From Micromonospora ureilytica (GTDB lineage Bacteria > Actinomycetota > Actinomycetes > Mycobacteriales > Micromonosporaceae): DNA of 64,000 nucleotides. Made by a program: the position numbers and the translations under genes. The notes under the pieces were generated by a model, which was not told where the DNA came from, did no database searches, and saw only the letters and a program-made list of their open reading frames with translations. Below, in pieces: positions 50,117 to 60,198 of the stretch; the stretch's first letter is position 1; each line of letters opens with the position of its first letter. The stretch lies in contig NZ_JADOTX010000001.1 in NCBI RefSeq assembly GCF_015751765.1, forward strand, positions 2,976,001 to 3,040,000, written 5' to 3'.

Positions 50117-52609
50117 TCACCCACCGCCGGTGTGCCCAGCGTCACCGGCGGGCAGCCCGGCCAGCAGGTCACGCACCCGCTCGGCGTCCGGGTGGCCGAG
50201 ATCGTCGAGGATGGCCAGGGCACGCCGCCACGTACGCGCGGCAGCGGCGGTGTCCCCCACCGCCTGCCAGCTCTGGCCGAGCCGGGACAGGGTGTCCGCC
50301 TCGTCGTAGCGGTCGCTGACCCGCCGGTACAGCCCGAGCGCCCGCTGGAAACAGCGGATCGCCGCACGGTGGTCACCCAACCGGGCGTTTATGAAGCCGA
50401 GGCTGTCCCAGGTGTTCGCCTCACCGTGCCGGTCACCTGTCGTCCGCAGCAACGCCAACGCCTCCTGGCAGTGCGCGAGCGCCGGCTCGTACTGCCCGAG
50501 CTGGGCGTGCGCCCAACCCACCGCGTTGCGGGCGCTGGCCTCCCCGGAGACGTGGCCGGCGGCCCGGTACAGCGCCAGGGCCCGCTCGCTCTGCTCCAGC
50601 GACTCGGCGTGCCGGCCGAGTCCGTCGAGCATCGCGCCGAACGCCCGGTGGGTGCGCGCCTGCCCGGTGTGGTCCCCCAGCTCCGCGAAGATCACCAGGG
50701 CCTGGCGGTAGTTTGTCGCCGCCTCGTCCACCCGACCCAGCCGGGACAGCACCCGGGCGAGGTCACGGTGGGCGTTCGCCTGCCCGGGTCGGTCGCCGGC
50801 CCGCCGCGCCCCGGCCAGGGCGTTCCCCTGGGCCACCGCCAGGTCCGGCCAACGTCCCCGGCGTTGCAGGAAGTCCACGAGTGTCCAGGCCAACTGCCAG
50901 GCGTGGCCGTCGAACCCGGCCCGCCTCGCGTGGGCGACCGCCGCCAGCAGCACCGGATACTCGACGCTGAACCAGGCGAGCGCCTGACCGTGGTCGGTGA
51001 TCTCCTCGGGCACCACGCCCGGTGCGGCGGCAGCGAGGGTGACCGGGTCCCGGCCCGGTTGCAGCAGCAGCGCCGCCGCGTGCGCGGTGTGCAGGTAGTG
51101 GTCCAGCCCGCGCCGGATCGCGGCCCGCCGGGCCGGTGCCGGTTCGAGACGTTCGACCTGCTCGGCCGCGTACGCCCGGAGCAGGTCGTGCGCGCCGAAC
51201 CGGCCGGGGGCGTGCTCGGTGACGAGGTGCGCGTGGGCCAGCTCGGCCAGCAGTCGGGGCGCCTGGGCCCGGGGCAGCCCGGCCAGACTGGCCGCCGCCG
51301 CGAACCCGATGTCCGGCCCCGGATGGCAGCCGAAGAGCCGGAACAGGCGGGCCGCCTCCGGCGTCAGGCTCCGGTACGACCAGGAGAAGACGGCCTGCAC
51401 GTCGGTGCCGGCGTCCCCTCCGTCGAACGAGTCGAGTGGTCGCGGCGCCGCCCGCAGTTCGGCCGCGAGGGTGGCCAGCGGGAACGTCGGCTTCTCCGCA
51501 CCTCTCGCGGCGAGCACGGCCAGCGCCAACGGCAGCCGCGCGCACCGCTCGATGATCTCGTCCACCGCCTGCGGCTCGGCCGCCAACCGGTCCGGGCCGA
51601 GCCGTCGGGCCAACAGTTGCCAGGCCTCGGCGGTGGTGAGCAGGTCGACGCCGATCGGCCGGGCGCCCTCGGCGGCGATCAGGCCGGCGAGCCGGTTGCG
51701 GCTGGTGACCAGGACCAGGCAGCTCTGACTGCCGACCAGCAGGTGCCGTACCTGGTCGGCGTCACGGGCGTTGTCCAGCAGCACCAGCATCCGGCGGCCG
51801 GCGAGCAGGCTGCGGTAGAGGCCGACCTGCGCGGGCAGGTGGGTGGGGATTCGTTCGGGCGGCACCTCGAGGGCCTCCAGGAAGCCCCGAACCGCCTCGA
51901 CGGCCGTCACCACAGTTCCGCTGGAGTCGAACCCCCGCAGGTCGACGTAGAGCTGGCCGTCCGGGAAACGGTCGGCGACCCGGTGCGCCCAGTTGACCGC
52001 GAGGGTCGTCTTGCCGACCCCGGCCGTGCCGGACAACGTCATGACGGTGACCGACGCCACGCCGTCGTCCCCGGGTGCCACCGCGCGAGCGCACTCGGCA
52101 TCGAGCTGGGCGAGTTGGGCCGCGCGTCCGACGAACCCGGGCAGTGCCGGGGGCAGTTGGCGGGGCACCGGGAATCGGGGGGACGTGGCACCGGGGCGCG
52201 GGCCGCCCGCCCGGGCCCGAACGACAGCCCGCCCGGTGGTCGCGTGGTCCCGGTTCGGGCGTCGACGTCGCTCCTCGACCCGGTCCCGCGCGGTGGCCAG
52301 CACCCCCTGCTCGGCGGGGGTCGCGCCGAGCAGTCGGATGAGGGCGTCGAACCGCTCCGGCGGCGGCAGGATGTTGCCGGCGAAGTACTCCCCGATGATC
52401 CCGCGCGACCAGCCGGTCTTCGCGGCCAACTGCCGGTACGTCAGCAGGGTCTCGCCCTGTTGCCGGGCCTCGCGGCGACGCAGCTGGCGCAGCAACCCGG
52501 CCAGTTCCGGCAGTGTCTGTGCCTCGCTGGCAGCGCGGGCCAGCTCGAACACCGCGGGTGACCCATGTGACGTCTGATGAGTGCCGGACGGTATCCACTG
52601 CTCGGACAT
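50117..52609 (-). CDS. HTH / NB-ARC / TPR regulator (AfsR-like without the SARP domain)
   Basis: 830 residues. N-terminal HTH (LTYRQLAAKTGWSRGIIGEY, about 57-76); NB-ARC ATPase (about 155-430) with P-loop GTAGVGKTT (194-202), Walker B RRMLVLLDNARD and CARLPLALAVLAARG; a winged-helix segment; then TPR repeats (about 610-815: ...TNYRQALVIFAELGDHTGQA, CQEALALLRTTGDRHGEA). Predicted ATP-dependent signalling regulator. Divergent from the secreted protease, with 241 bp between starts. Confidence 0.85.
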   Translation of the reverse strand: MSEQWIPSGTHQTSHGSPAVFELARAASEAQTLPELAGLLRQLRRREARQQGETLLTYRQLAAKTGWSRGIIGEYFAGNILPPPERFDALIRLLGATPAEQGVLATARDRVEERRRRPNRDHATTGRAVVRARAGGPRPGATSPRFPVPRQLPPALPGFVGRAAQLAQLDAECARAVAPGDDGVASVTVMTLSGTAGVGKTTLAVNWAHRVADRFPDGQLYVDLRGFDSSGTVVTAVEAVRGFLEALEVPPERIPTHLPAQVGLYRSLLAGRRMLVLLDNARDADQVRHLLVGSQSCLVLVTSRNRLAGLIAAEGARPIGVDLLTTAEAWQLLARRLGPDRLAAEPQAVDEIIERCARLPLALAVLAARGAEKPTFPLATLAAELRAAPRPLDSFDGGDAGTDVQAVFSWSYRSLTPEAARLFRLFGCHPGPDIGFAAAASLAGLPRAQAPRLLAELAHAHLVTEHAPGRFGAHDLLRAYAAEQVERLEPAPARRAAIRRGLDHYLHTAHAAALLLQPGRDPVTLAAAAPGVVPEEITDHGQALAWFSVEYPVLLAAVAHARRAGFDGHAWQLAWTLVDFLQRRGRWPDLAVAQGNALAGARRAGDRPGQANAHRDLARVLSRLGRVDEAATNYRQALVIFAELGDHTGQARTHRAFGAMLDGLGRHAESLEQSERALALYRAAGHVSGEASARNAVGWAHAQLGQYEPALAHCQEALALLRTTGDRHGEANTWDSLGFINARLGDHRAAIRCFQRALGLYRRVSDRYDEADTLSRLGQSWQAVGDTAAAARTWRRALAILDDLGHPDAERVRDLLAGLPAGDAGHTGGG

Positions 52610-52850
52610 GCGGCCCCCACCCCCGGTGATCCGGCCCCCCGGATACGCACGGGCAGGGTAATTCCGGGCCGGCGCCGCTCGATAGAAGATTGCCAATGTA
52701 TGACAGTTCCACTGCGGAGCGTCACCCCGTCCGGCGGTGTCCAACGGTGTCCAGTCCCGTCCAGGATCCGCCCCGTGGTGCCAACGCCCCTGCCACCGTC
52801 CTGGTGCGGGCCCAGCCCGCTCCACGATCCCCTGGGGGAAGAGGTACCCG

Positions 52851-54131
52851 ATGATCCGTCCACACCCGACCACCCGACGCCCCGTCATGATGCTGCGTCG
52901 ACTCGCCGTCACCGCGATCGGTCTCACGCTGCTCGCCGCGGGCATGACCGCCACCCCGGCCGCCGCCGCACCGGGCGGCAAGGCCGCCACCACCGGATCC
53001 TTCGTCGACAACACACCGGTGCCCGGCGGCTTCGCCTCCTGGTCGGAGCTGCTCGGGCTGCAGCAGCGCATGAACACCGCCGCCGCACGGATCACGAAGG
53101 CCGCCGAGCGCAACGCGAACTCCGGCTTCGCCGGAATCGTCGCCGATCCCACCACCCGGCACCTCCAGGTCTACTGGAAGGGCGAGCCGCCGGCCAACCT
53201 GGTGGCCACCACCCGGGCCACCGTCGCCACCAAGGTGCTGTCCGCCCCGTACTCGCAGCGGGAACTCGTCGCCGCGGCCGACCGGCTGCGGGCCAAGGTC
53301 GGCAACCAGATCACCACGGTCGGGCCACGCGCCGACGGCGCCGGCCTGCTCGTCGGCACCCAGGACGGTCTGCTCGGCGCGTCGGCACTCGCCGGCGTCC
53401 CGGTGACCGTGCAGACCGGGGTCGCCGCCGCGCCGGCCACCCGGTGGGACGACTCGGCGCCGTGGTGGGGTGGCGCCGCGTGGCGCAACACCGCGACCGG
53501 CGGTGGCTGCTCGACCGGCTTCGGCGTCTACCAGGGCGGGGTGACGCGGGTGCTCTCCGCCGCGCACTGCGCCAACATCAACGTCCTGGCGACCGACCCG
53601 ACCGGGCAGACGATCGGCACCGTCGGCACCCGCAACGTCGGCACCGACACCCTGCTGCTCAACGGCAGCGGCGGTGGCCGGGTCTTCAACAACAGCACCA
53701 ATGCGGCCGGCCAGGTGGTCAGTGAGTTCAACAACCAGGTGATCGGCGCGACGGCCAGCCAGGTCGGCAACTGGGTTTGCACCTCCGGCGCGTACTCCGG
53801 CACCCGCTGCTCGATCCAGGTGAAGGCCCGCAACCTGTGCATCAACGTGCGCAACTTCGGCACGGTCTGCGGTCAGGTGCAGGCGGAGAACACCACCCGC
53901 ACCAACGCCGTCGGTCAGGGTGACAGCGGCGGCCCGGTGGAGATCGTGAACGCGGCGAACACCCTCCAGGTCTGGGCGACCGGGACCAACACCGCCATCG
54001 ACGACACCAACACCTCGGTGGCCTGTACCGGCTACGTCCCCACCGGTCGGGTCTGCGCCTGGCGGTTCTACTACGAGGACATCTTCTCGGGCATGGCCGG
54101 CGTCGGCGCCTCGGGCGTCGTCCTCGGCTGA
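52851..54131 (+). CDS. secreted trypsin-like serine protease
   Basis: 426 residues. Twin-arginine-free Sec signal peptide (LAVTAIGLTLLAAGMTATPAA, trimmed), a pro-region (about 45-195; SGFAGIVADPTTRHLQVYWK) and an S1-type catalytic domain: His239 in LSAAHC, Asp266 in VGTDTLLL, Ser359 in GQGDSGGPV. The layout with a long pro-region is that of alpha-lytic/streptogrisin-like secreted proteases. AGAGG lies 6 nt before the ATG. Followed by a strong terminator; expression may be governed by the divergent regulator. Confidence 0.9.
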   Translation: MIRPHPTTRRPVMMLRRLAVTAIGLTLLAAGMTATPAAAAPGGKAATTGSFVDNTPVPGGFASWSELLGLQQRMNTAAARITKAAERNANSGFAGIVADPTTRHLQVYWKGEPPANLVATTRATVATKVLSAPYSQRELVAAADRLRAKVGNQITTVGPRADGAGLLVGTQDGLLGASALAGVPVTVQTGVAAAPATRWDDSAPWWGGAAWRNTATGGGCSTGFGVYQGGVTRVLSAAHCANINVLATDPTGQTIGTVGTRNVGTDTLLLNGSGGGRVFNNSTNAAGQVVSEFNNQVIGATASQVGNWVCTSGAYSGTRCSIQVKARNLCINVRNFGTVCGQVQAENTTRTNAVGQGDSGGPVEIVNAANTLQVWATGTNTAIDDTNTSVACTGYVPTGRVCAWRFYYEDIFSGMAGVGASGVVLG

Positions 54132-54160
54132 GCCGTCCCGGCCACCGCCGTACGACTCAA

Positions 54161-54201
54161 AGGCCGGGCCGGCGCGCGTACCCCGCGCGTCGGCCCGGCC
54201 T
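54161..54201. terminator. very strong bidirectional terminator hairpin
   Basis: An 18-bp stem (17 Watson-Crick pairs and one G-U) with a 5-nt loop lies between the convergent protease and kinase/ParB-like genes. Arms AGGCCGGGCCGGCGCGCG and CGCGCGTCGGCCCGGCCT. No T-run, typical of high-GC actinobacterial terminators. Confidence 0.85.
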
Positions 54202-54211
54202 CGCGCCGGGT

Positions 54212-55195
54212 TCAGACGCTGGCGCCCGGGTCCCCCGCGAGCACCGCGTCGCCGCGCAGCAGCGCCGGCTCGGGCAGCGGCAGCTGGATCTTGTGGGCCG
54301 CCTCCCAGTCGTAGATCAGGCCGGGGCGCACCTGGGCGGCGAAGTAGTCGATCGCGGTCATCCCACCCACGACCGGCTCGTCGACCTCGGCGACCAGTTG
54401 GGCCGGGACCAGGGAAAACCCGTTCTGCAGCGCGGCGCTGAGGCGGCGGTGACCGTCGACGACGAAGAAGTACTCGCCGGTGAACCCGATCTTCAACGGC
54501 TCGAGGGCCTCGTCGCCGGCCTCGGCCACCCCACCGACGAAGTCGGTGTCCCACAGACCCCGCAGGGTGGCGATGTCCTCGGTCGGGTAGACCCGGGCCG
54601 GGTCCAGCAGCAGCAGCGGCGGCGCGTCGCGCAGCACCTCGGCGCCGAGCGTGCCCTCGTACGCGGCCACGATGTGCTCGATCACCTCGCCCGCGGACGC
54701 CCGGGTGGTGTCACAGATCAGGTCATAGTTGCGCAGACGGGCCTTGTCCACCCCGTAACGGATGATGAACCGGCTCCGCTCGCTCGAGCTGCGTTCACGG
54801 AGCTTGGCCTTGGCCTCGTCCAGGGAGGCGTAGCTCTCCGCCGGCCCGGAAGGCCGGGCGAGAACCCGACGGGCCGCCTCACCCGGCTCGGTGATCATGT
54901 GCACCTTGAGCGCGTCGGTGAAGAAGTGCCAGGCCAGCCGGGAGTCCATCACGAGGCGCTCACCGGAGGCGGCGATGTCCCGCTGGAGCTGGTCGACGTA
55001 TCCGTCCACGGCCTGGTCGAGCTCGGCGTGCAGGTTGAGCTGCAGGGCGGTCATCTGCCGCTGCTGCGCCATCTCCCGGTAGAGGTCCCCCACGCTGACC
55101 CGGCGCATGCCGAGCCGCTTGGCGATCTCGACCGACACGGTGCTCTTGCCGCTGCCGAGGTCGCCGTTGAAGACGATCGATTGTCCAACGGTCAC
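54212..55195 (-). CDS. P-loop cytidylate-kinase-like protein fused to a ParB-like domain
   Basis: 327 residues from a GTG. The N-terminal ~180 residues resemble CMP/shikimate-type kinases: Walker A NGDLGSGKSTVSVEIAKRLG (P-loop GDLGSGKST), VSVGDLYREMA, LVMDSRLAWHFF and a RxxSSERSRF lid. The C-terminal part contains FFVVDGHRRLSAALQNGFSL, the ParB/Srx-like DGHHR-type motif. I know of no characterised protein of this build. GGTGGA lies upstream of the chosen GTG; another GTG 21 nt earlier is possible. Confidence 0.75.
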   Translation of the reverse strand: MTVGQSIVFNGDLGSGKSTVSVEIAKRLGMRRVSVGDLYREMAQQRQMTALQLNLHAELDQAVDGYVDQLQRDIAASGERLVMDSRLAWHFFTDALKVHMITEPGEAARRVLARPSGPAESYASLDEAKAKLRERSSSERSRFIIRYGVDKARLRNYDLICDTTRASAGEVIEHIVAAYEGTLGAEVLRDAPPLLLLDPARVYPTEDIATLRGLWDTDFVGGVAEAGDEALEPLKIGFTGEYFFVVDGHRRLSAALQNGFSLVPAQLVAEVDEPVVGGMTAIDYFAAQVRPGLIYDWEAAHKIQLPLPEPALLRGDAVLAGDPGASV

Positions 55196-55396
55196 GACTG
55201 GTCCACCCCTGATCACCGGCTCATTGACATCATCGACCTCGCGCGCGGCTGACGCTCCGTGGCGACCTGGAGCCCGTCGTACGCCTCGGCATGACGGGCG
55301 ATGCTACCACTCGGACGCCACCGCTCTGCCGGACGCGGTGTGCGAGGACCACCCCAGCGGGAGAGGTCCGTCACCGCCGGCACCGGCCGAAACTCC

Positions 55397-57370
55397 TCAG
55401 AACAGGCTCAGCGGATCGACCTGGAGACGAACCGGATCGGCGGCCTTGCGGGCGGCCCGAGCGCCGGCGGCCGAGTGCAACGCCTCGGCGAGCGCGGCAG
55501 CCCGGGCCCGGGGCACCCGAACCAACATCCGCTCCCGACCCTCCTCTGCCGGCACCGGCCCGAGCACCTCGGCGTCGTCCGGCAGCCGGGCCGCGGCCAG
55601 CAGGTCCGCCACCGCCTCGGCCGCGCCGGTGACGCTCGCCATCCGTACGGCCGGGGGGAAGCCCAGCTCGCGGCGCTCGGCCAACTCCCGACCGGCGAAC
55701 CAGCCGGCGTCCCAGCGCAGCAGCGCCTGCACCGGGGCGAGCGCGCCGTCGGCGACCACCACCACCCGACCGGCCGGCGCCGGGCGGGCCAGCGCCGCAG
55801 CCGCCAGCCAGCGGCGCAGCGCCTCCTCGCCGGCGCGCAGGTCGGCTCGCGTCAGCAGGGCCCACGAGTCGAGCAGCAGCACCGCGCCGTAGCCGCCCTC
55901 GGCGACCGGCTCGGCGCCCGGGGTGGCCACCACCAGGGCCGCGCCGCCGGGCACGTCGGTCAGCACCTCCTCGCGCCCGGAGGTGCGCACCGGGACGCCG
56001 GGGAACGCCCGGCCCAGCTCCTCGGCGGTCCGCCGGGCGCCGGTCACCGCGGCCCGCAGCCGTCGCCCACCGCACTCCGGACAGGCGTACGCGGCGTCCA
56101 CCCGGGCGCACCACCGGCAGGACGGGGTGCCGCCGGCCGAGGGCAGCGCGAGCGGGCCGGCGCAGTGCGCGCAGCGGGCCGGGGTGCGGCACTCGGCGCA
56201 GGAGATCGACGGCAGGTAGCCGCGTCGGGGCACCTGCACCAGCACCGGCAGGTCCTGCCGGAGCGCGTCACGGGCGGCCGTCCAGGCCAGGCTGGGCAGC
56301 CGGGCGGTGGCGGCCCCGGGGTCACGGGCCAGTTGCGGGTCGTCTCCGGTCGGTGCGATGGCCGGGATCCGCGCCCGCACGGTGGCCCGGTCGGCGACCA
56401 CCTCCGGGGCCCAGCCGGTCTCCACCAGCAGCTGCGCCTCGGCCGTCCGGGCGTACCCGCCGACCAGCGCGCCGGCCTCGGCGAGGTGGGCGCGGGTGAG
56501 CAGCACGTCGCGGGCGTGCGGGTAGGGCGCCCGGGGTTCGGAGTGCAGGTCGTCGCCGTCGTCCCAGACGGCGACCAGGCCGAGACTGCCCACCGGGGCG
56601 AACATCGCCGCCCGGGTGCCGATCACCACCGGCACCTGTCCACGGCGAGCGGCGAGGAACGCCCGGTACCGCCGGGCCGGGCCGAGCGCGGCGGAGAGGC
56701 TGACGTGTCGCCCCGGGCCGAGCACGCCGGTGAGCGCGGCGTCGAGGCGGTCGAGGTCACGCGCGTCGGGCACCACGACCACCGCGCCGCGCCCACCGGC
56801 GACGGTGGCCGCCACCGCGTCGGCGTAGCGGGCCGCCCAGTCCTCGCCGGGCAGCGCCGACCAGACCGCGCGGGGCGCCCGGCCGTCGGCGAGCGCCCGC
56901 AGCAGGGCCGGGCCGGTGGGGTAGTCGCGCCACCCGCGCGGGTCGACCGCCCCGGTGGGGACGGCCGGCGTGGGCTGGTCGTCCTGGGGCTCCTTCTCCA
57001 CCCGCGCGTGCCGGGGCGGCACGGCGAGCCGGAGCACGTCGGCGAGGCTGCCCGCGTACCGGTCGGCGACCGCCCGGGCCAGCCGGGCGATCTCGGGGGC
57101 CAGCACCGGCTCCGGCGAGACCACCTTCTCCAGGTACGCGAGGCGGCCGGTGTGGCCGGAGTCGTCGGCGCGCGACAGCAACCACCCGTCGACGAGCTGC
57201 CCGGCGAAGCGCACCTTCACCCGGGTACCGGGGACCGCCACCTCGTCCAGCTCCGCCGGCACCAGGTAGTCGAACGGCCGGTCCAGGTGCGCCAGTCCGA
57301 CATCCACGCAGACGCGCGCGACCGGCGACCCGTCCGCGGGTCGCCGGTCGCTGCGCTTGGTGGCGGTCAG
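55397..57370 (-). CDS. priA: primosomal protein N' PriA, helicase-degenerate actinobacterial type
   Basis: About 657 residues. N-terminal DNA-binding domain ([20 protein letters not shown]), degenerate helicase lobe and a complete zinc module (CAEC, CAHC, CRWC, CPEC). The Walker A lysine loop and DEAH box are missing ([10 protein letters not shown] and WDDGDD stand in their place), so it cannot be an ATP-driven helicase; this is usual for actinobacterial PriA, which probably only loads the restart primosome. No ATG/GTG/TTG exists between the middle of metK and the conserved N-terminus: the start placed here is CTG, overlapping the metK stop as CTGA; a GTG at 57307 would remove conserved residues. 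Confidence 0.85.
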   Translation of the reverse strand: MTATKRSDRRPADGSPVARVCVDVGLAHLDRPFDYLVPAELDEVAVPGTRVKVRFAGQLVDGWLLSRADDSGHTGRLAYLEKVVSPEPVLAPEIARLARAVADRYAGSLADVLRLAVPPRHARVEKEPQDDQPTPAVPTGAVDPRGWRDYPTGPALLRALADGRAPRAVWSALPGEDWAARYADAVAATVAGGRGAVVVVPDARDLDRLDAALTGVLGPGRHVSLSAALGPARRYRAFLAARRGQVPVVIGTRAAMFAPVGSLGLVAVWDDGDDLHSEPRAPYPHARDVLLTRAHLAEAGALVGGYARTAEAQLLVETGWAPEVVADRATVRARIPAIAPTGDDPQLARDPGAATARLPSLAWTAARDALRQDLPVLVQVPRRGYLPSISCAECRTPARCAHCAGPLALPSAGGTPSCRWCARVDAAYACPECGGRRLRAAVTGARRTAEELGRAFPGVPVRTSGREEVLTDVPGGAALVVATPGAEPVAEGGYGAVLLLDSWALLTRADLRAGEEALRRWLAAAALARPAPAGRVVVVADGALAPVQALLRWDAGWFAGRELAERRELGFPPAVRMASVTGAAEAVADLLAAARLPDDAEVLGPVPAEEGRERMLVRVPRARAAALAEALHSAAGARAARKAADPVRLQVDPLSLF

Positions 57371-58560
57371 GCTCCCGCGGCCGACTTGAGGTCGGCGGCC
57401 CGGTCGGTGCTCTCCCAGGTCAGGTCCGGCAGTTCCCGGCCGAAGTGGCCGTACGCGGCGGTCTGCTGGTAGATCGGGCGGAGCAGGTTGAGGTCCCGGA
57501 TGATCGCGGCCGGACGCAGGTCGAACACCTCGGTGACGGCCTTCTCGATCGAGGAGACGGGCACGGTCTCGGTGCCGAACGTCTCGATGAACAGGCTCAC
57601 CGGGTGCGCCTTGCCGATGGCGTAGGCGACCTGCGCCTCGCACCGCTCGGCCAGGCCGGCGGCGACCACGTTCTTGGCCACCCAGCGCATCGCGTACGCG
57701 GCCGAGCGATCCACCTTGGACGGGTCCTTGCCGGAGAACGCGCCACCACCGTGGCGGGCGTACCCACCGTAGGTGTCAACGATGATCTTGCGGCCGGTCA
57801 GCCCGGCGTCACCCATCGGGCCGCCGATCTCGAACCGGCCGGTCGGGTTGACCAGCAGCCGGTAGCCGTCGGTGTCCAGACCGAGGCCCTCCAGCTCCGG
57901 GGCGATCACGTGGTCGCGCACGTCCGGGGTGAGCAGCGAGTCCAGTGAGATGTCGGCGGCGTGCTGGCTGGACACGACAACGGTGTTCAGCCGGACCGGG
58001 CGCAGCCCCTCGTACTCGATGGTGACCTGGGTCTTGCCGTCCGGCCGCAGGTACGGGATCGTGCCGTCCTTGCGCACCGCCGAGAGGCGGCGGGCCAGCC
58101 GGTGGGCGAGCGCGATCGGCAGCGGCATCAGCTCGGGCGTCTCCGAGCAGGCGAAGCCGAACATCATGCCCTGGTCACCGGCGCCCTGTGCGTCGAGCGC
58201 GCTCTCCGACGCCCCGGTCCGCAGCTCGAAGGCGTTGTCGACACCCTGCGCGATGTCCTCGGACTGCGCGCCGATGGACACGCTGACCCCGCAGGAGGCG
58301 CCGTCGAAGCCCTTCTTCGACGAGTCGTAGCCGATGTCGAGGATGGTCCGGCGGACGATCGTCGGGATGTCGGCGTACGCCTTGGTGGTCACCTCACCGG
58401 CGATGTGCACCTGACCGGTGGTGATCATGGTCTCCACCGCCACGCGGCTGTGGGGATCCTCGGTCAGCAGCGCGTCGAGGATGCCATCGCTGATCTGGTC
58501 AGCGATCTTGTCCGGGTGGCCTTCCGTGACCGATTCGGACGTGAAGAGACGGCGTGTCAC
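57367..58560 (-). CDS. metK: S-adenosylmethionine synthetase
   Basis: Makes SAM from methionine and ATP. 397 residues; [20 protein letters not shown] at the N-terminus, [20 protein letters not shown] and [20 protein letters not shown] are family signatures. GTG start with TAGGAG just upstream. Its stop overlaps the presumed priA start. Confidence 0.98.
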   Translation of the reverse strand: MTRRLFTSESVTEGHPDKIADQISDGILDALLTEDPHSRVAVETMITTGQVHIAGEVTTKAYADIPTIVRRTILDIGYDSSKKGFDGASCGVSVSIGAQSEDIAQGVDNAFELRTGASESALDAQGAGDQGMMFGFACSETPELMPLPIALAHRLARRLSAVRKDGTIPYLRPDGKTQVTIEYEGLRPVRLNTVVVSSQHAADISLDSLLTPDVRDHVIAPELEGLGLDTDGYRLLVNPTGRFEIGGPMGDAGLTGRKIIVDTYGGYARHGGGAFSGKDPSKVDRSAAYAMRWVAKNVVAAGLAERCEAQVAYAIGKAHPVSLFIETFGTETVPVSSIEKAVTEVFDLRPAAIIRDLNLLRPIYQQTAAYGHFGRELPDLTWESTDRAADLKSAAGA

Positions 58561-58593
58561 GGCACTCCTAAGCGTGTGAGGTCGTTCCGCGGC

Positions 58594-58622
58594 AGTCTAA
58601 TCACCACTGCGGCCGGTGTCGG
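58594..58622 (-). promoter_or_regulatory. metK promoter candidate
   Basis: CCGACA (58622-58617), a 17-nt spacer and TAGACT (58599-58594) on the minus strand. The TAGACT -10 fits the actinobacterial TAnnnT rule; the -35 matches TTGACA in four of six positions. No SAM riboswitch motif is visible. Confidence 0.45.
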
Positions 58623-58647
58623 GATCGGTCGCGCCCTGTTCCACCCG

Positions 58648-59856
58648 TCAGGAGCGGCCGGGCAGCCGCGCCACGACGAGATCCCAGACGGCGTCGGCCA
58701 CGGCCTCCTTGGCCTGCTCGGGCAGCCGGCTGACCGAACCGTCCGCGCCGATGACCGTCACCGTGTTGGTGTCGGCGCCGAAGACCAGGTCCGGACCGAC
58801 CTCGTTGACCACGACCAGGTCGGCCCGCTTCCGGGCGAGTTTCGCCCGACCGTTGGCCTCGGCATCGCCGGTCTCGGCGGCGAACACCACCAGCACCTGT
58901 TCTGGTCGCTTGCGCTGGCCGAGCTCCGCCGCGATGTCCGGGTTCGTGACGAGCTCGATGGTGGGCGCGACACCGTCGTCCGACTTCTTGATTTTGCCAG
59001 GCGCGTACGTCGCAGGCCGGAAATCGGCCGGAGCCGCCGCCATCACCACCGCGTCGGCCTCGACGGCGGCCTTGACCGTCGCCTCCCGCAGCTCGGCGGT
59101 GGTGCCCACCCGGATCAGGTCGACGCCGGCCGGGTCGGCGAGGCCGACGTTGGCCGCGATCACTGTGACCCGGGCGCCCCGGGCCACCGCCGCGCGGGCG
59201 AACGCGTACCCCTGCTTGCCCGACGAGCGGTTACCGAGGAAGCGGACCGGGTCCAGGGGCTCGCGGGTGCCACCGGCGGTGACGACCACCCGGCGACCGG
59301 TCAGGTCGGCGGGGGCAGAGTCGCCGCGGGCCAGGAGCCGACCGGCGACGGCGAAGATCTCCGCCGGATCGGGCAGCCGACCCTTGCCGGTGTCGGCGCC
59401 GGTGAGCCGGCCGACCGCGGGCTCGATGACCCGGACACCCCGGGAGCGCAGCGTGGCGACGTTGGCCACGGTGGCCGGGTGCTCCCACATCTCGGTGTGC
59501 ATGGCCGGGGCCAGCAGGACCGGGCAGCGGGCGGTCAGCAGGGTGTTGGTCAGCAGGTCGTCGGCGAGGCCGTGCGCGGCCTTGGCGAGCAGGTCGGTGG
59601 TGGTCGGCGCGACCACCACCAGGTCGGCCTGCTTACCGAGCCGGACGTGCGGCACCTCGTGGACGTCGGTCCAGACGTCGTCGGCGACCGGTTGACCGGA
59701 GAGCGCGGCCCAGGTCGGCGCTCCAACGAACCGGAGCGCCGACGCGGTCGGCACGACCCGAACCCGGTGACCCGATTCGGTGAAGAGTCGCAGCAGCTCG
59801 CACGCCTTGTAGGCGGCGATGCCGCCGCCGACCCCGAGGACGATCGAGGCGGACAT
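58648..59856 (-). CDS. coaBC: phosphopantothenoylcysteine decarboxylase/synthase
   Basis: Two consecutive steps of coenzyme A synthesis. 402 residues: N-terminal flavin decarboxylase CoaC (SIVLGVGGGIAAYKACELLR; active-site loop PAMHTEMW, where the family's usual Asn after PxM is His) and C-terminal CTP-dependent synthase CoaB (RVVVTAGGTREPLDPVRFLG, NRSSGKQGYAFA). 14 bp after rpoZ. The His variant appears to be tolerated in actinobacterial enzymes, but that is from memory. Confidence 0.96.
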   Translation of the reverse strand: MSASIVLGVGGGIAAYKACELLRLFTESGHRVRVVPTASALRFVGAPTWAALSGQPVADDVWTDVHEVPHVRLGKQADLVVVAPTTTDLLAKAAHGLADDLLTNTLLTARCPVLLAPAMHTEMWEHPATVANVATLRSRGVRVIEPAVGRLTGADTGKGRLPDPAEIFAVAGRLLARGDSAPADLTGRRVVVTAGGTREPLDPVRFLGNRSSGKQGYAFARAAVARGARVTVIAANVGLADPAGVDLIRVGTTAELREATVKAAVEADAVVMAAAPADFRPATYAPGKIKKSDDGVAPTIELVTNPDIAAELGQRKRPEQVLVVFAAETGDAEANGRAKLARKRADLVVVNEVGPDLVFGADTNTVTVIGADGSVSRLPEQAKEAVADAVWDLVVARLPGRS

Positions 59857-59870
59857 CGGCCAGCGGGGGC

Positions 59871-60134
59871 TTACGGCTGGTCGGTCGGCTCGGCGGTGAG
59901 CAGGCCCGAGTTGATCTCGCGCATGGCGATCGAGAGGGGCTTCTCCTGCGGGGTGGTCTCGACGAGCGGACCGACGTACTCCAGCAGACCCTCACCGAGC
60001 TGGCTGTAGTAGGCGTTGACCTGGCGCGCGCGCTTGGCGGCGAAGATGACCAGCGCGTACTTCGACGTCGTCTTCTCGAGGAGCTCGTCGATCGGCGGGT
60101 TGGTGATGCCTTCGGGGTTGGCGATGGATCCCAC
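59871..60134 (-). CDS. rpoZ: RNA polymerase omega subunit
   Basis: 87 residues; [20 protein letters not shown] and [20 protein letters not shown] are characteristic of omega, which helps fold beta'. Placed between gmk and coaBC as in other actinobacteria. Confidence 0.96.
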   Translation of the reverse strand: MGSIANPEGITNPPIDELLEKTTSKYALVIFAAKRARQVNAYYSQLGEGLLEYVGPLVETTPQEKPLSIAMREINSGLLTAEPTDQP

Positions 60135-60198
60135 GAATTAACCTCTGCGTCTTTCGAGCCGCGCGGACGCGGTGCTGAGTCTCAACGGCGGCCGGCTG

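Noticed and set aside
58561..58647. SAM riboswitch upstream of metK
   Set aside because: The gap is under 90 nt and lacks any SAM aptamer core.
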